DNA of 64,000 bases from CAVSUZ01 sp963834715 (GTDB lineage: Bacteria > Pseudomonadota > Alphaproteobacteria > Acetobacterales > Acetobacteraceae), in NCBI GenBank assembly GCA_963834715.1, contig CAWIDE010000035.1:1-64000 (forward strand), written 5' to 3'. The position numbers and the translations under genes were made by a program. The first letter of the stretch is position 1, and every line of letters begins with the position of its first letter. Below the pieces are notes generated by a model that had not been told where the DNA came from, did not search any database, and worked only from the letters and a program-made list of their open reading frames with translations. Positions 53,111-62,498 of this stretch are shown piece after piece.

Positions 53111-54405
53111 GCAACGAACTTACTTCGCGCGCGCAGGCAATTCTACGCACGAATGACCGCGGCGGCTACACGGTTCCGACCAGCTCCGGATTGTATCCGG
53201 CGCAGTGGAACTGGGATTCCTGCCTCGTCGCCCTGGGCTTCGCACAATACGATATGGCGCGTGCCTGGCAAGAGGTGGAGACGCTGTTCTCCGGTCAGTG
53301 GAAGAACGGGATGGTACCCTCGATCCTGTTCCACGGCGATGACAGCACATACTTCCCCAATACCAAAATCTGGCAATGCGGCGACGCGGTACCGTCTTCA
53401 GGAATAACGCAACCGGGCGTCGCGGCTACTGTCGTGCGCTACCTGTTTGAACGGACCGACCCCGCGGAAGCCAAACGTCAGCTCGCGCGCCTGGCACCAA
53501 AACTGCTGGCCTCTCACCGCTGGTTCTATGCGGCGCGCGATCCGGACGGAACCGGTCTGGTGTCGATTATCCATCCGTGGGAGAGCGGGATGGACAACAG
53601 CCCGATCTGGGACGAGGCGCTCGCTGATGTGCCCCCCGGTCCGTCTGTTGCGCATCTGCGCAAGGACACGGGTTTCGCCGAAGCAAGTGTGCGCCCGACC
53701 GGGCCGGAGTACGACCGCTACATCAATCTCGTCGTAAGTTTTCGCGAAGCGGGCTATGACCCCGGTAAGATTTGGCGGAACGCACCGTTCCTGGTCGCTG
53801 ATATCGGCTTTAACGCCATCTTGCAGCGCGCCAATCAGGACCTTCTGCACCTGTTGCGGTCCCTGGAAGATACCGCGGCGGCGGACGAGGTGGCCCGCAT
53901 GATCCAGAGGACTGCAGCGGCGCTTGAGGCGCGGTGGTTGGAGCAGGAGGGCATTTATCGGTCGCGTAACACGAGGCGGAGCGTGGATATCGCGAAGCCG
54001 GGTATCGGCTGTCTGCTGCCGCTTTATGCCGATGCCGGCACGCTGGCGCGGCATCCGGCCCTGGGCACGCGGCTGGAGGAATGGCTGAACAAGGTCTCCT
54101 TCGGGGTCCCAAGCTTTGAGCCGGGTCGTCCGGAGTTCGAGCCCCGGCGGTATTGGCGCGGCCCGGTGTGGCTGGTTGTGAACTGGATGCTGATTGACGG
54201 TCTGCGCCAAAACGGCGCCTTCGCTCTCGCAGAGCGCATCCGCCGCGACAGTCTGGCGCTGGTGGAGCGAAGCGCGTTCGGCGAGTATTTCGACCCGCTG
54301 ACCGGTGAGGCGCTCGGCGGCACCGAGTTCTCCTGGACCGCTGCGATGTATTTGCTTCTTCACAGCCTAGCGGGAGAAATCGATTGCGTTCGTGACTACT
54401 CCTAG
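53107..54405 (+). CDS. GH63-like glycosidase (glycosylglycerate hydrolase type)
   Basis: 432 residues, no signal peptide. GLYPAQWNWDSCLVALGFAQ, HPWESGMDNSPIWDEAL and YWRGPVWLVVNWMLIDGL are hallmarks of the (alpha/alpha)6 GH63 group that includes mannosylglycerate/glucosylglycerate hydrolases; the catalytic Asp is expected in WESGMDNSP and the Glu near EFSWTA. Coupled to an MFS transporter. The last residues (VRDYS) come from sequence that matches the IlvD/Edd gene start at 57.2 kb, so the natural C-terminus may have been replaced. Confidence 0.75.
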   Translation: MSNELTSRAQAILRTNDRGGYTVPTSSGLYPAQWNWDSCLVALGFAQYDMARAWQEVETLFSGQWKNGMVPSILFHGDDSTYFPNTKIWQCGDAVPSSGITQPGVAATVVRYLFERTDPAEAKRQLARLAPKLLASHRWFYAARDPDGTGLVSIIHPWESGMDNSPIWDEALADVPPGPSVAHLRKDTGFAEASVRPTGPEYDRYINLVVSFREAGYDPGKIWRNAPFLVADIGFNAILQRANQDLLHLLRSLEDTAAADEVARMIQRTAAALEARWLEQEGIYRSRNTRRSVDIAKPGIGCLLPLYADAGTLARHPALGTRLEEWLNKVSFGVPSFEPGRPEFEPRRYWRGPVWLVVNWMLIDGLRQNGAFALAERIRRDSLALVERSAFGEYFDPLTGEALGGTEFSWTAAMYLLLHSLAGEIDCVRDYS

Positions 54406-54448
54406 GAGATGCTGGACCGGCCCGTGGTCGGCATCGTCAATACCGCCC
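54396..54448 (+). repeat. Copy of IlvD/Edd gene start
   Basis: About 52 bp, from CTACTCC through GGACCGGCCCGTGGTCGGCA to ACACCGCC-type end, nearly identical to 57194-57246 in the same orientation with only a few differences. It begins inside the last codons of the GH63-like gene. The copies are 2.8 kb apart. Confidence 0.75.
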
Positions 54449-54503
54449 TCCTCCACTACGTATCCGGCAGGTTCAACCGAACCAGTAGCCGCGGCGAGGC
54501 CAC

Positions 54504-56183
54504 CTACGGCACGGACTCGATCAGTACCTCCGGATACCCCAGCGACGCCCAAAACGCGCACTGATGGGCTTCGGCAAAATTGCTTTCAACGGTAATCGGT
54601 GTTGCCAACGACAGCACCTGGTGCGCCTCGTTGAACGCCGGCCAATGCGCCAGATCCTCGTCATCGGATCCCTCGGCGCCCCAGCGATTAGGGTCACCCG
54701 TGCCAGCGAAGGTCGTCCAGTACGCGATCACCTCATCAGACAACCGCCGATCGACACCGGTCAGCTTCTGCCCTGCCCCGTTGTGTCCGAACACATAAGC
54801 CAACTCGGCCGTATGCGTATTCCCCAGCACGATCCCGGACGGGTTCGGCGTCGGCACGGGAAACGGGAAGTTCTGCACCGGGTTCGGTTGGTTGAATTCA
54901 TAGCCGAACACCCGCACCGAGTTGGACAGCAGCGTGCGCACGTTGTCGGTGGGGCAGGCAAAGAACGAGTCGGTCTCGATCGCCGCGAGCGCCTGAGCCG
55001 GTGTGCCATAAGTGGCGATCGGGTAATGCTGTTCGATTGACGCGGCATTCGCGCCAAAATCCGCCGAGAGCGTGTTATCGTAGTCGGTCGCAGTCAGTTC
55101 CCGCCCGGCCGCGTTGATCGCCACGGTGATGAAATATGTCCCCTCCTCGCCGGTGGTTCCCGCAATCACCGGCACGTGGTTGAATTTCCCGCTTGCCAAC
55201 AGCTTCGTTGGCTGATCGGGCACAATCACGCCGTCGATGATCGGACCGCCGTTTACCCCACCTTGCTCAAGCGCCAGGAAACTCTGCACCGGTAACGCAC
55301 GCAGACACGCCGCGACGTCGGTGGCGTTCGGGCAAAGTGCGCTGACCACCGGTGCGTACAGTTGCTCCGCCTGCGCCAGCGAGACAGAGGCGCCGTCATC
55401 GCTGCTCTCCACGATCGCGCGCTGGAACAGGCCGGCGCTGCCGGGCGATACCAGATGATAAAGCATGGAGATACCACCGGAGGATTGGCCGAAGATGGTG
55501 ACGTTATGCGGATCCCCGCCGAACTGCGCGATGTTGTCCTGCACCCATTTTAATGCCAGTTGCTGATCCTCAATTCCGTAATTGCCGGCTGTCCCATTGA
55601 CCTCCAGCGCCTTGGCCGGCAGGAAACCAAGGAAGCTAAGCCGGTAATTGATGGTGACGACCACCACGCCGCTAAGCTTGGCGATGTCAGTTCCGGTATA
55701 ATCCGGGCCGCCAGGTGTCACGCCACCGTTTCCAGAGTTGAAGGTGCCACCGTGAACAAACACCATCACTGGGCGGCGGCCGTGCAATCTACCCTCATCC
55801 TCTCCGGCACCCTGATCGTCGACGGAAAGCGGCGCAAACACGTTCAGAAACAGACAGTCTTCGTTGGTGCTGGCGGAATTGAGCCGGTTGGTCTGTGGGC
55901 ATGGACTGCCGAATTGAGTGGCCTGCAACGGCGTGGACCACGGAGCATGCGGCTGCGGCGCGCTGAAGCGGAGATCACCGACCGGCGGCGCGGCATAGGG
56001 GATGCCGAGAAACTCCGCGATCCCATCGTTCCGCAATCCGATAACCACCCCGGCATCGGTCTGCACCGCCAGGCCGTCCGCTGAAAGCGCTATCACCGGG
56101 AGCGTCAGGAGAGCAGCGGCGGCAAGCACTAAGGTTCGCACTGCACCCTGGAGCGGTCTTCTGGTTACCCCGCGATTACGCAT
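54504..56183 (-). CDS. Type-B carboxylesterase, secreted
   Basis: 559 residues with a signal peptide (TLVLAAAALLTLPVIALSA). The alpha/beta-hydrolase has EDCLFLNVF, the oxyanion-hole motif HGGTFNSG and nucleophile elbow FGQSSGGISM (GxSxG with Ser in GQSSGG). The acid is expected around GTTGEEGTYF and the His near NTHTAELAYVFG. It probably hydrolyses carboxylic esters outside the cytoplasm. Intact. Convergent with the GH63-like gene. Confidence 0.88.
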   Translation of the reverse strand: MRNRGVTRRPLQGAVRTLVLAAAALLTLPVIALSADGLAVQTDAGVVIGLRNDGIAEFLGIPYAAPPVGDLRFSAPQPHAPWSTPLQATQFGSPCPQTNRLNSASTNEDCLFLNVFAPLSVDDQGAGEDEGRLHGRRPVMVFVHGGTFNSGNGGVTPGGPDYTGTDIAKLSGVVVVTINYRLSFLGFLPAKALEVNGTAGNYGIEDQQLALKWVQDNIAQFGGDPHNVTIFGQSSGGISMLYHLVSPGSAGLFQRAIVESSDDGASVSLAQAEQLYAPVVSALCPNATDVAACLRALPVQSFLALEQGGVNGGPIIDGVIVPDQPTKLLASGKFNHVPVIAGTTGEEGTYFITVAINAAGRELTATDYDNTLSADFGANAASIEQHYPIATYGTPAQALAAIETDSFFACPTDNVRTLLSNSVRVFGYEFNQPNPVQNFPFPVPTPNPSGIVLGNTHTAELAYVFGHNGAGQKLTGVDRRLSDEVIAYWTTFAGTGDPNRWGAEGSDDEDLAHWPAFNEAHQVLSLATPITVESNFAEAHQCAFWASLGYPEVLIESVP

Positions 56184-57044
56184 GTGATGTCCCTCTCCAG
56201 CCGACGCGCGACGGTTATTGGTAGGCTAACCTCCATCGCGCTGCTCAATCAACCTGTATCACGCATCATTGCGAGGAGCGAAGCGGAGCAATCCATGCGC
56301 CGGACCTCGATCCGAGGCCGACTTTGAGTAGATAGGGGCGCAGAACTAGCGAGACTACCCGAGTACCGCGGATCAATGAATTGAGCTCCTGGAAGACCAA
56401 AAAATTCGCATTTCTCGACGTGACAGGAAAAGTACGCAACTATACCCGGACCAAGTACTTAGCAGTCCGGAAAGTTAAATTAGAACGAAGCTGGTCGGTG
56501 CCGAAGATTTCGACCAGGCGATGTGTTCCTCCCTGGATGATGCTGCCGTTGGTGTAAGTATGGCCAGACCATGAGATGCCAGCAGCTATAGCTCCTTCCT
56601 CGCGGATCGAGCGGCAATGCCATGCCAAAGAGGCTCGAATACCGCTTACTGTGAACGCAGTGACTATACGCCTACGCTTGTCCAAAGCGCCTTTTGATAC
56701 CACGTAGCCCCGCCGCGCTTTGCCAGACCCGGGCCAGCCAGCCGTTAAGACCGTTCAAGCCAAGAGCGGCCGCGATCCACCCCCAATTGTCCCTAACCAT
56801 TGTAAATAGAGACCAATGGGTCTCGACCACGGCCGTAAATTCTCTGTAGCGAGACGCCATAACAGACATCCTAGCCGGATTCTGAACGCCTCCCTAACAA
56901 AAACATACCGGAAGCGGTTACACCTCCACAGAGCCTCGATGAAGCCGGTGTAGCCGCCTCTGACCTGGCCCGCCAATCTATCCAACAACGATATCCTTGC
57001 CCGCCCGTTTCAGCTCGAGCCCACCCCGCGACCATTCTTCTGAC
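56184..57044. other. Intergenic region with a degraded small gene
   Basis: About 860 bp with lower GC. A minus-strand text (MVRDNWGWIAAALGLNGLNG, from ~56869) is followed in another frame by VSKGALDKRRRIVTAFTVSG and GGTHRLVEIFGTDQLRSNL to 56440. It may be one frameshifted gene of ~140 residues of unknown family. Nothing else is recognised. Confidence 0.35.
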
Positions 57045-57072
57045 CCACTGACCACTGACCACTGACCACTGA
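57045..57072. repeat. 7-bp tandem repeat CCACTGA x4
   Basis: Four exact copies of CCACTGA directly before the IlvD/Edd gene leader (57045-57072). A simple repeat that can change copy number by slippage and so alter spacing in the promoter region. Confidence 0.7.
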
Positions 57073-57092
57073 ACCGGTGCTACCCTCCTCCC

Positions 57093-58801
57093 ATGCCCGA
57101 CGAAAAAACCCATGGCCTCGCCCGCAACACCGCCAACTACGGCGATCGCGCTTTTTCCCTCTACCTTCGCCGATCTTTCGCCAAATCGATGGGCTACTCC
57201 CAGGAAATGCTGGACCGGCCCGTGGTCGGCATCGTCAACACCGCCTCCGACTACAATAACTGCCATCGCACCGTCCCCGAGCTGATCGAAGCCGCCAAAC
57301 GCGGCGTCCTGGCCGCCGGAGGCCTCCCCCTCGCCTTCCCCACTATCTCGCTGAACGAGCCGTCTCTCTCGCCTACCAGCATGCACTACCGGAACCTGGC
57401 GGCTCTTGATACGGAAGCCATGCTGACCGCACAGCCGATGGACGCCGCCATTCTCGTCGGCGGCTGCGACAAGACCGTTCCCGCCCAGCTCATGGCCGCC
57501 GCCTCGGCGAACATCCCCTGTGTCCAGCTCGTGACCGGCCCGATGCTGGCCACGCAATTCCAGGGGGAGCGCCTGTCCGCGTGCACCGATTGCCGCCGGG
57601 TACCTGGGCGCAGTCCCGGGCTGGCCGCGTGTCCGCGGAGCGCATCAGCGAGATCGAGGGGCGTCTTGCGATGACGGCGGGCACCTGCGGGGTTATGGGC
57701 ACCGCCAGCACCATGGCCTGCATCGCCGCCACGCTGGGCATAATGCCGCTCGAAGCCGCTTCCATCCCTGCCGTCCATGCCGACCGCCTGCGAGCTGCAG
57801 AGCAGGCCGGGGCGATCGCGATGGAGCTGATCCGCCGGCCTATCCGGCCGGCCGATATCATTACCGAGCATGCGGTGGAGAACGCGCTGCGCGTGCTCCT
57901 CGCCCTGGGCGGGTCCACGAACGCGCTGATTCACCTGACGGCCATTGCCGGCCGCCGTGGCATCGAAGTCAGCCTCTCGCGTCTCAACCAGCTCTCGGAC
58001 AGCACCCCGGTACTGGTCGATCTGAAACCCACCGGCGAAGGCTACATGGAGGACTTCCACGCCGCGGGAGGCCTCCCCGCCCTGCTCTGGGAGCTGCGCG
58101 ACCACCTGCATCTTGGCGCAATCGACACTTCCGGGGTTGTTTTGGCTGGCCGGCTGACTGAGCCCGCCTTCGTGGACCGCCGCTACATCAAATCCCGGGA
58201 GGAACCTGTTTCTCCGGCCGGCGGCCTCGTCGCCCTGTTCGGCTCGCTGGCGCCTCGGGGCGCCATCCTCAAGCGGAGCGCTGCTACCCCGGTCCTGTTC
58301 GAAACCGAGGCCCGCGCCGTTGTCTTTGATGGCCTGGCGGATCTCGCGAACCGCATCGACGATCCTACGCTGGAAGTGACCGAAAAAGACGCCCTGGTCC
58401 TGAAGAACGCCGGGCCGCTGACCCCAGCCGGAATGCCGGAAGCCGGCTATCTGCCAATCCCCAGGAAACTCGCCCAAGCGGGCGTCAAGGACATGCTTCG
58501 CCTCAGTGATTGCCGCATGTCCGGTACCGCGTTTGGCACTATCATTCTGCACATCACCCCGGAAGCCGCGGCCGGAGGCCCGCTCGCCCTCATTGAAACC
58601 AACGATCGCATCCGTCTTTCGGTCAAGGACCGCAGCCTTGACCTGCTTGTCCCGGAAGACGAACTCGGCCGGCGCCGTAATCGGTGGCGGCCACCGGAGA
58701 AGCCGGCCCGCGGCTGGGATCGGATCGTGGCCGACCAGGTGCTTCAGGCCGACCAAGGTTGCGACCTGGCGGTGCTCACTGCCGCAGGTGTGCGGGCATA
58801 A
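57093..58801 (+). pseudogene. IlvD/Edd-family dehydratase with frameshift
   Basis: Starts MPDEKTHGLARNTANYGDRA. Cluster ligands typical of dihydroxy-acid/sugar-acid dehydratases are seen: NTASDYNNCH (first Cys), GGCDKTVPAQLMA (second) and, after the shift, AGTCGVMGTASTMA (third). Near 57600 an indel breaks the frame after LSACTDCRR; the remainder from WAQSRAGRVSAERI to AVLTAAGVRA is intact. The family dehydrates 2,3-dihydroxy acids or aldonic acids; proximity to sugar-acid genes favours the latter. Its first ~50 bp are duplicated at 54.4 kb. Confidence 0.85.
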
Positions 58802-58887
58802 GGATTTCATACAGAGAGCCGGCGAGAATAGACCGAGCGAGGCCAAGCTATATAATTCCTATGTGATTTCGGTATGAGCGTGTCCCA

Positions 58888-59145
58888 ATGGCTGTTACCA
58901 CCTTCGAAGTCGATGCCGGCACGGCGGAGCTGATTGCGAGCTTACGTGGGACATTCGACGTCAAGTCGAATGCCGCAGTCATTCGCAAAGCTTTGGCGCT
59001 GGCCAATGTGGTGCCTCGGGCTAGCGCTATTGCGGGGTGGAGGACGGGTGCGGCATTCCAGCCATTTACGGCAATTTCCGCGGCATCTCTTCTTGACAAG
59101 CCGGCCATAGCGCGGGATCCGAATCGACCGGTATCGAAAACGTAA
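58888..59145 (+). CDS. Small RHH-like / antitoxin-like protein
   Basis: 85 residues from MAVTTFEVDAGTAELIASLR. FDVKSNAAVIRKALALANVV fits a ribbon-helix-helix pattern (beta strand, then helices with VIRKAL). No toxin gene is adjacent. A DNA-binding regulator or orphan antitoxin is possible. Confidence 0.5.
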   Translation: MAVTTFEVDAGTAELIASLRGTFDVKSNAAVIRKALALANVVPRASAIAGWRTGAAFQPFTAISAASLLDKPAIARDPNRPVSKT

Positions 59146-59162
59146 GTGGAAAGGACCGTGGG

Positions 59163-60218
59163 ATGTGGCTGAACAAATATTGCCGTTTGGCACTTTTCGG
59201 ATTACCTCTGGTGTTTTTACCCTATACCGTTTCCGCTGGCCAAGTACGGGTCTATGTTACCGACAGCCTCGGCGATCGCGTTGAGGCGATCGACCCGGCG
59301 ACCAATACGGTCGTGCAGGTGATTGATGGCATTGCGATGCCGCACGGCATCAATTTCTCTCCTGATGGTAGCCGGATATATGTGAGCAGCGAATCCAACA
59401 ACATGCTGGACATCGTCGATCGGATCCACGGAAAGATCATCGACGAGGTGCTGCTCAGCGGTCATCCCAACAACATCGCTGTGACCAAAGATGGTAGGCA
59501 GGTACTGGTGGCCATCAACGAGGGTCACGGTGCGCTCGACGTGGTCGATATTGCCGCTCGCAGACTTGTAAAAAGCATTCCGGTCAATGGACCGCTGCAC
59601 AATGTCTATGTCACTCCCGACGGCAGATACGCCGTAGCCGGCTCTATCCCGGGGCAGATGCTCACGGTAATCGATCTGCAAACCGAGCAGCCTATTTGGG
59701 AAGTGCGGTTCGATGCAGGCGTCCGACCGATGGCGATTGAGACCAACTCCGACGGCTCGACGAAGCGCATCTTCGTCGAGCTTTCGAAGTTCCATGGCTT
59801 CGCGATCGTGGATTTTGCAACGCGGAAGGAAGTAGCGCGGATCAGGTTACCGGATCTATCGTCTGGCTTCGGAAACGCTGAGGGACGCGAAATCACGCCG
59901 TGTCACGGCATCGCCGTCGCGCCAGACGGAAAGACCCTGTGGGTCAATAGTATCGTTGCCAATGCGGTCTTCGCGTATTCCCTCCCCGATCTTCGGTTGC
60001 TCGGCGATGTCCGGCTTCCCGTGTACCAGAATGCCGGGCAACCACCCACCGGTGCTAGGCCAAACTGGATCTCGTTCACACCAGACAGCAAGCGTGTCTT
60101 CATTTCCAATTCAGCTCTCAATTCCGTGTCTGTGTTAGATGCAGCCACGATGAAGCAAGTCGCTGTCATACCGGTTGGCCGGACACCAAAACGCAGCAAC
60201 ACGCTCGCGCTACGTTAG
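59163..60218 (+). CDS. Secreted YVTN/YncE-like beta-propeller
   Basis: 351 residues with a signal peptide (YCRLALFGLPLVFLPYTVSA). Seven blade-like repeats of the form 'YVTD..D.V.AIDPATNTVV..I....P.GI.FSPDGSRIYVSS' (about every 40-45 residues) define a YVTN/YncE-like propeller. Such proteins are periplasmic, sometimes binding DNA, metals or redox cofactors. It is preceded by GGACC and 17 bp from the small RHH-like gene. Confidence 0.8.
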   Translation: MWLNKYCRLALFGLPLVFLPYTVSAGQVRVYVTDSLGDRVEAIDPATNTVVQVIDGIAMPHGINFSPDGSRIYVSSESNNMLDIVDRIHGKIIDEVLLSGHPNNIAVTKDGRQVLVAINEGHGALDVVDIAARRLVKSIPVNGPLHNVYVTPDGRYAVAGSIPGQMLTVIDLQTEQPIWEVRFDAGVRPMAIETNSDGSTKRIFVELSKFHGFAIVDFATRKEVARIRLPDLSSGFGNAEGREITPCHGIAVAPDGKTLWVNSIVANAVFAYSLPDLRLLGDVRLPVYQNAGQPPTGARPNWISFTPDSKRVFISNSALNSVSVLDAATMKQVAVIPVGRTPKRSNTLALR

Positions 60219-60318
60219 GGCTTTTTAAGGTCTCGGCCCCCCTCTCGTCGCCACTACCCGGACCCCCCCTCTCCTCGCCGCCAGTCTAGGTATTTTTGCT
60301 GTTGAAGTACTTCTTGCG

Positions 60319-60570
60319 ATGATTGCGGGACTTTTCGGCATCTCGCTGGAGAATATCAAAGAGATTATGGTTATTGTGTTCGGTCCTACGGCGGCATGGC
60401 TTGGATCCGTCATGCGCCTCTACCTCGGCACGAAATCCACCGAAGGCACCCGCTCCTCCCCCTCGTCAGCTACATCCATCACGCGAGGGTGCCGCGCCGA
60501 GGCCGCCATGAAAGCTTCATCTTCACTGCCGCAACCGCACCGTGAACCGCTCGTCTCTCTACCGGTTTAA
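60319..60570 (+). CDS. Possible small membrane protein
   Basis: 83 residues. The first half (IAGLFGISLENIKEIMVIVF, AAWLGSVMRLYLG) could be one or two membrane segments; the second half is Ser/Pro-rich and may be out of the original frame. Low support. Confidence 0.3.
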   Translation: MIAGLFGISLENIKEIMVIVFGPTAAWLGSVMRLYLGTKSTEGTRSSPSSATSITRGCRAEAAMKASSSLPQPHREPLVSLPV

Positions 60571-60645
60571 CGAAGGAATGAAGCGAATGAGCGGCGTAAC
60601 CGCTTCCGCCGCAACGGGACCCCATCTGCTCCGCCAGTTGGACGA

Positions 60646-61008
60646 GTGCTCGTCGTGCTGTTCCTGATCATCCACGGAATCAGCTACTTCTTCACCGAGT
60701 TCGGTCCCAACTCCACGACCTTCATCAACCCGGCCGAGCTCTTCCCGGTAGAGGCCCGCACCACGGGCCACGGCATCGCCTCCGCCGCCGGCAAGGTCGG
60801 CGGCTTCGTCGGCGTCTTCCTGTTCCCCATCTTCATGCACTGGGGCGGCCTGCATCTGGCAGAAGGCGTTGCCGCATTGGTCAGCTTGGTCGGCCTCGCC
60901 GTGACGATTTTCATGCTGCCGGAGACCAAGGGCCTCAGCCTCGAGGAGCTGAGCGGCGAGCACGCGGTCGGTCTCGGTCCAATAGCGAACAGTCAGGGGA
61001 GTTCGTAG
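60646..61008 (+). pseudogene. MFS transporter C-terminal fragment
   Basis: 120 codons that match the end of a 12-helix MFS transporter of the phosphate/sugar type: FNSTTFINPAELFP-like loop (STTFINPAELFPVEART), GHGIASAAGKVGGFVGVFLF, and FMLPETKGLSLEEL at the end. The first ~300 residues are absent; upstream DNA (60570-60645) shows no continuation. A 3' relic, overlapping the cyclase gene tail to tail by 16 bp. Confidence 0.75.
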
Positions 61009-62408
61009 ATTTTGAGACTATCCTCAATGCCCCGGAGGATTTGCCGCTGGGGAACGGGCGATACACCGGCCTTCTCGAGTAGCTCTGCTGTCGCTTGATG
61101 ATCGACCACCGATCCTGTCGCATAGATTGCCTGCGAGGAGGCGAGGTTCTGTACACGTGAGGCAATGTTGACGGTTTGGCCAAAATAGTCCTGACGCTCA
61201 TTCAGCATAACGGCGAGGCAAGGTCCCTCATGGATGCCGATCTTAAGCAGAAGATCATCGTTACGCCTCCGCTCCTCATTGAGGTGGCGCATGGCCTCAC
61301 GCATTCGCAGCGCTGCAGCGACGGCCCGGTTCGGCGTCGGGAAGGTCGCCATCACCGCGTCTCCGATCGTCTTCACCACTGCACCCGTCTCAGCGCCGAC
61401 GATATCGGTCAGCACCCCGAAATGCGCGCGCACCAAATCATAGGCAACTAAGTCACCCACCTGATCGTAAAGTGCTGTAGAGCCCTTAAGGTCTGTGAAC
61501 AGGAACGTAAGGCTGGTGATCTTGAGCCGCTGTTCGACGTCGAGCGTATCTGCGTGATAAATGTCACGGAAGGTTTGATTGCTGAGCAGCCGCTTCGCCG
61601 AGACGAACGGCCTTCGCCGGGAAAGTAGCTGCTCGAGTTCCGGTCCCGAGATCCAAACGCTCGGTAACGCGCGGGTATTCTCGCGGTTCTCGACGTTGAG
61701 CCGGACTGGCCCTGGGTGAAGCGTTGCCACCGCGGGCGGTGCTGCGCTCCTGTCAAGCAGTATCGCAAGGTTCTGCCGCTCGCGTGTGGCCTCACCTTTT
61801 ACCTCGATAAACTGCGCGCAGTGTGTCACCGGATCGAACACGATCGCCAGCCCCAAAGGTAGCGCGAGAGACAGAATCGCCTTGTCGCCGGGCGGCAGCT
61901 CGACAGTCTCGAGCGTCACCTCTTCCATCACCCTGGCAAAGGTCTCCTTTGGGGGCAGATCTACCCCCGAACTCCAGAAGATCTGCCGATAGTAGTCCAG
62001 GGGCGGAAGTGTCTCGGGATGGTGGGCAGCAATCACGCGCAGCCGTGGATTCACGGTGAACGTCACTTCAACGACCTCGTCGAGGACGGGCTCGTAGCCG
62101 GCTGCACAAAACGCACAGCGATATTCTGGTCGAGTAACAGTCTTAAGGGTTGTATTCGTATTGAGGACGCCGCCGCAGGCGGTGCAGAGAATGTTCCAGT
62201 GGAGATCAAACAGCCCTAGCCGGGTCGCATGCAGCAAGCCCGCAATGGCCCGTTCTTCGTCAAGGTTTGAACAGCGTGCAAAATCGATCGCGTTGATGCG
62301 ACAGAGCGCATGGTCGGGTGCCTCCCGGGCCAGCTGCTCGATCGCGTCAACCACGTCTGCATGAGCGGCTTGCCGCAGCGCCGCGAACAGAGCCAGGGTT
62401 TCACTCAT
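60993..62408 (-). CDS. Class III adenylate/guanylate cyclase
   Basis: 471 residues, cytosolic. N-terminal DUF5939-like sensor region (1-260) with a CTAC...CAFC zinc-ribbon pair around residues 76-103, then the cyclase catalytic domain (about 295-450). SLTFLFTDLKGSTALYD gives the first metal-binding Asp, KTIGDAVMATF the second, and YFGQTVNIASRVQ the transition-state Asn/Arg. Makes a cyclic nucleotide, probably cAMP; the substrate-defining residues were not resolved. Signal sensed is unknown. Confidence 0.88.
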   Translation of the reverse strand: MSETLALFAALRQAAHADVVDAIEQLAREAPDHALCRINAIDFARCSNLDEERAIAGLLHATRLGLFDLHWNILCTACGGVLNTNTTLKTVTRPEYRCAFCAAGYEPVLDEVVEVTFTVNPRLRVIAAHHPETLPPLDYYRQIFWSSGVDLPPKETFARVMEEVTLETVELPPGDKAILSLALPLGLAIVFDPVTHCAQFIEVKGEATRERQNLAILLDRSAAPPAVATLHPGPVRLNVENRENTRALPSVWISGPELEQLLSRRRPFVSAKRLLSNQTFRDIYHADTLDVEQRLKITSLTFLFTDLKGSTALYDQVGDLVAYDLVRAHFGVLTDIVGAETGAVVKTIGDAVMATFPTPNRAVAAALRMREAMRHLNEERRRNDDLLLKIGIHEGPCLAVMLNERQDYFGQTVNIASRVQNLASSQAIYATGSVVDHQATAELLEKAGVSPVPQRQILRGIEDSLKIYELP

Positions 62409-62498
62409 GCCTTTGAAGATAGGACGCGATAGGCTTCCCGAAAAGGGTCTCGGGCTGGCCGCCCTAGGCTTGGTCCCGTCAGCCCTCGTTCCATCGCG

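Noticed and set aside
57386..58846. 486-residue open frame antisense to the dehydratase
   Set aside because: Shadow frame; the plus strand encodes a clear IlvD/Edd family protein.
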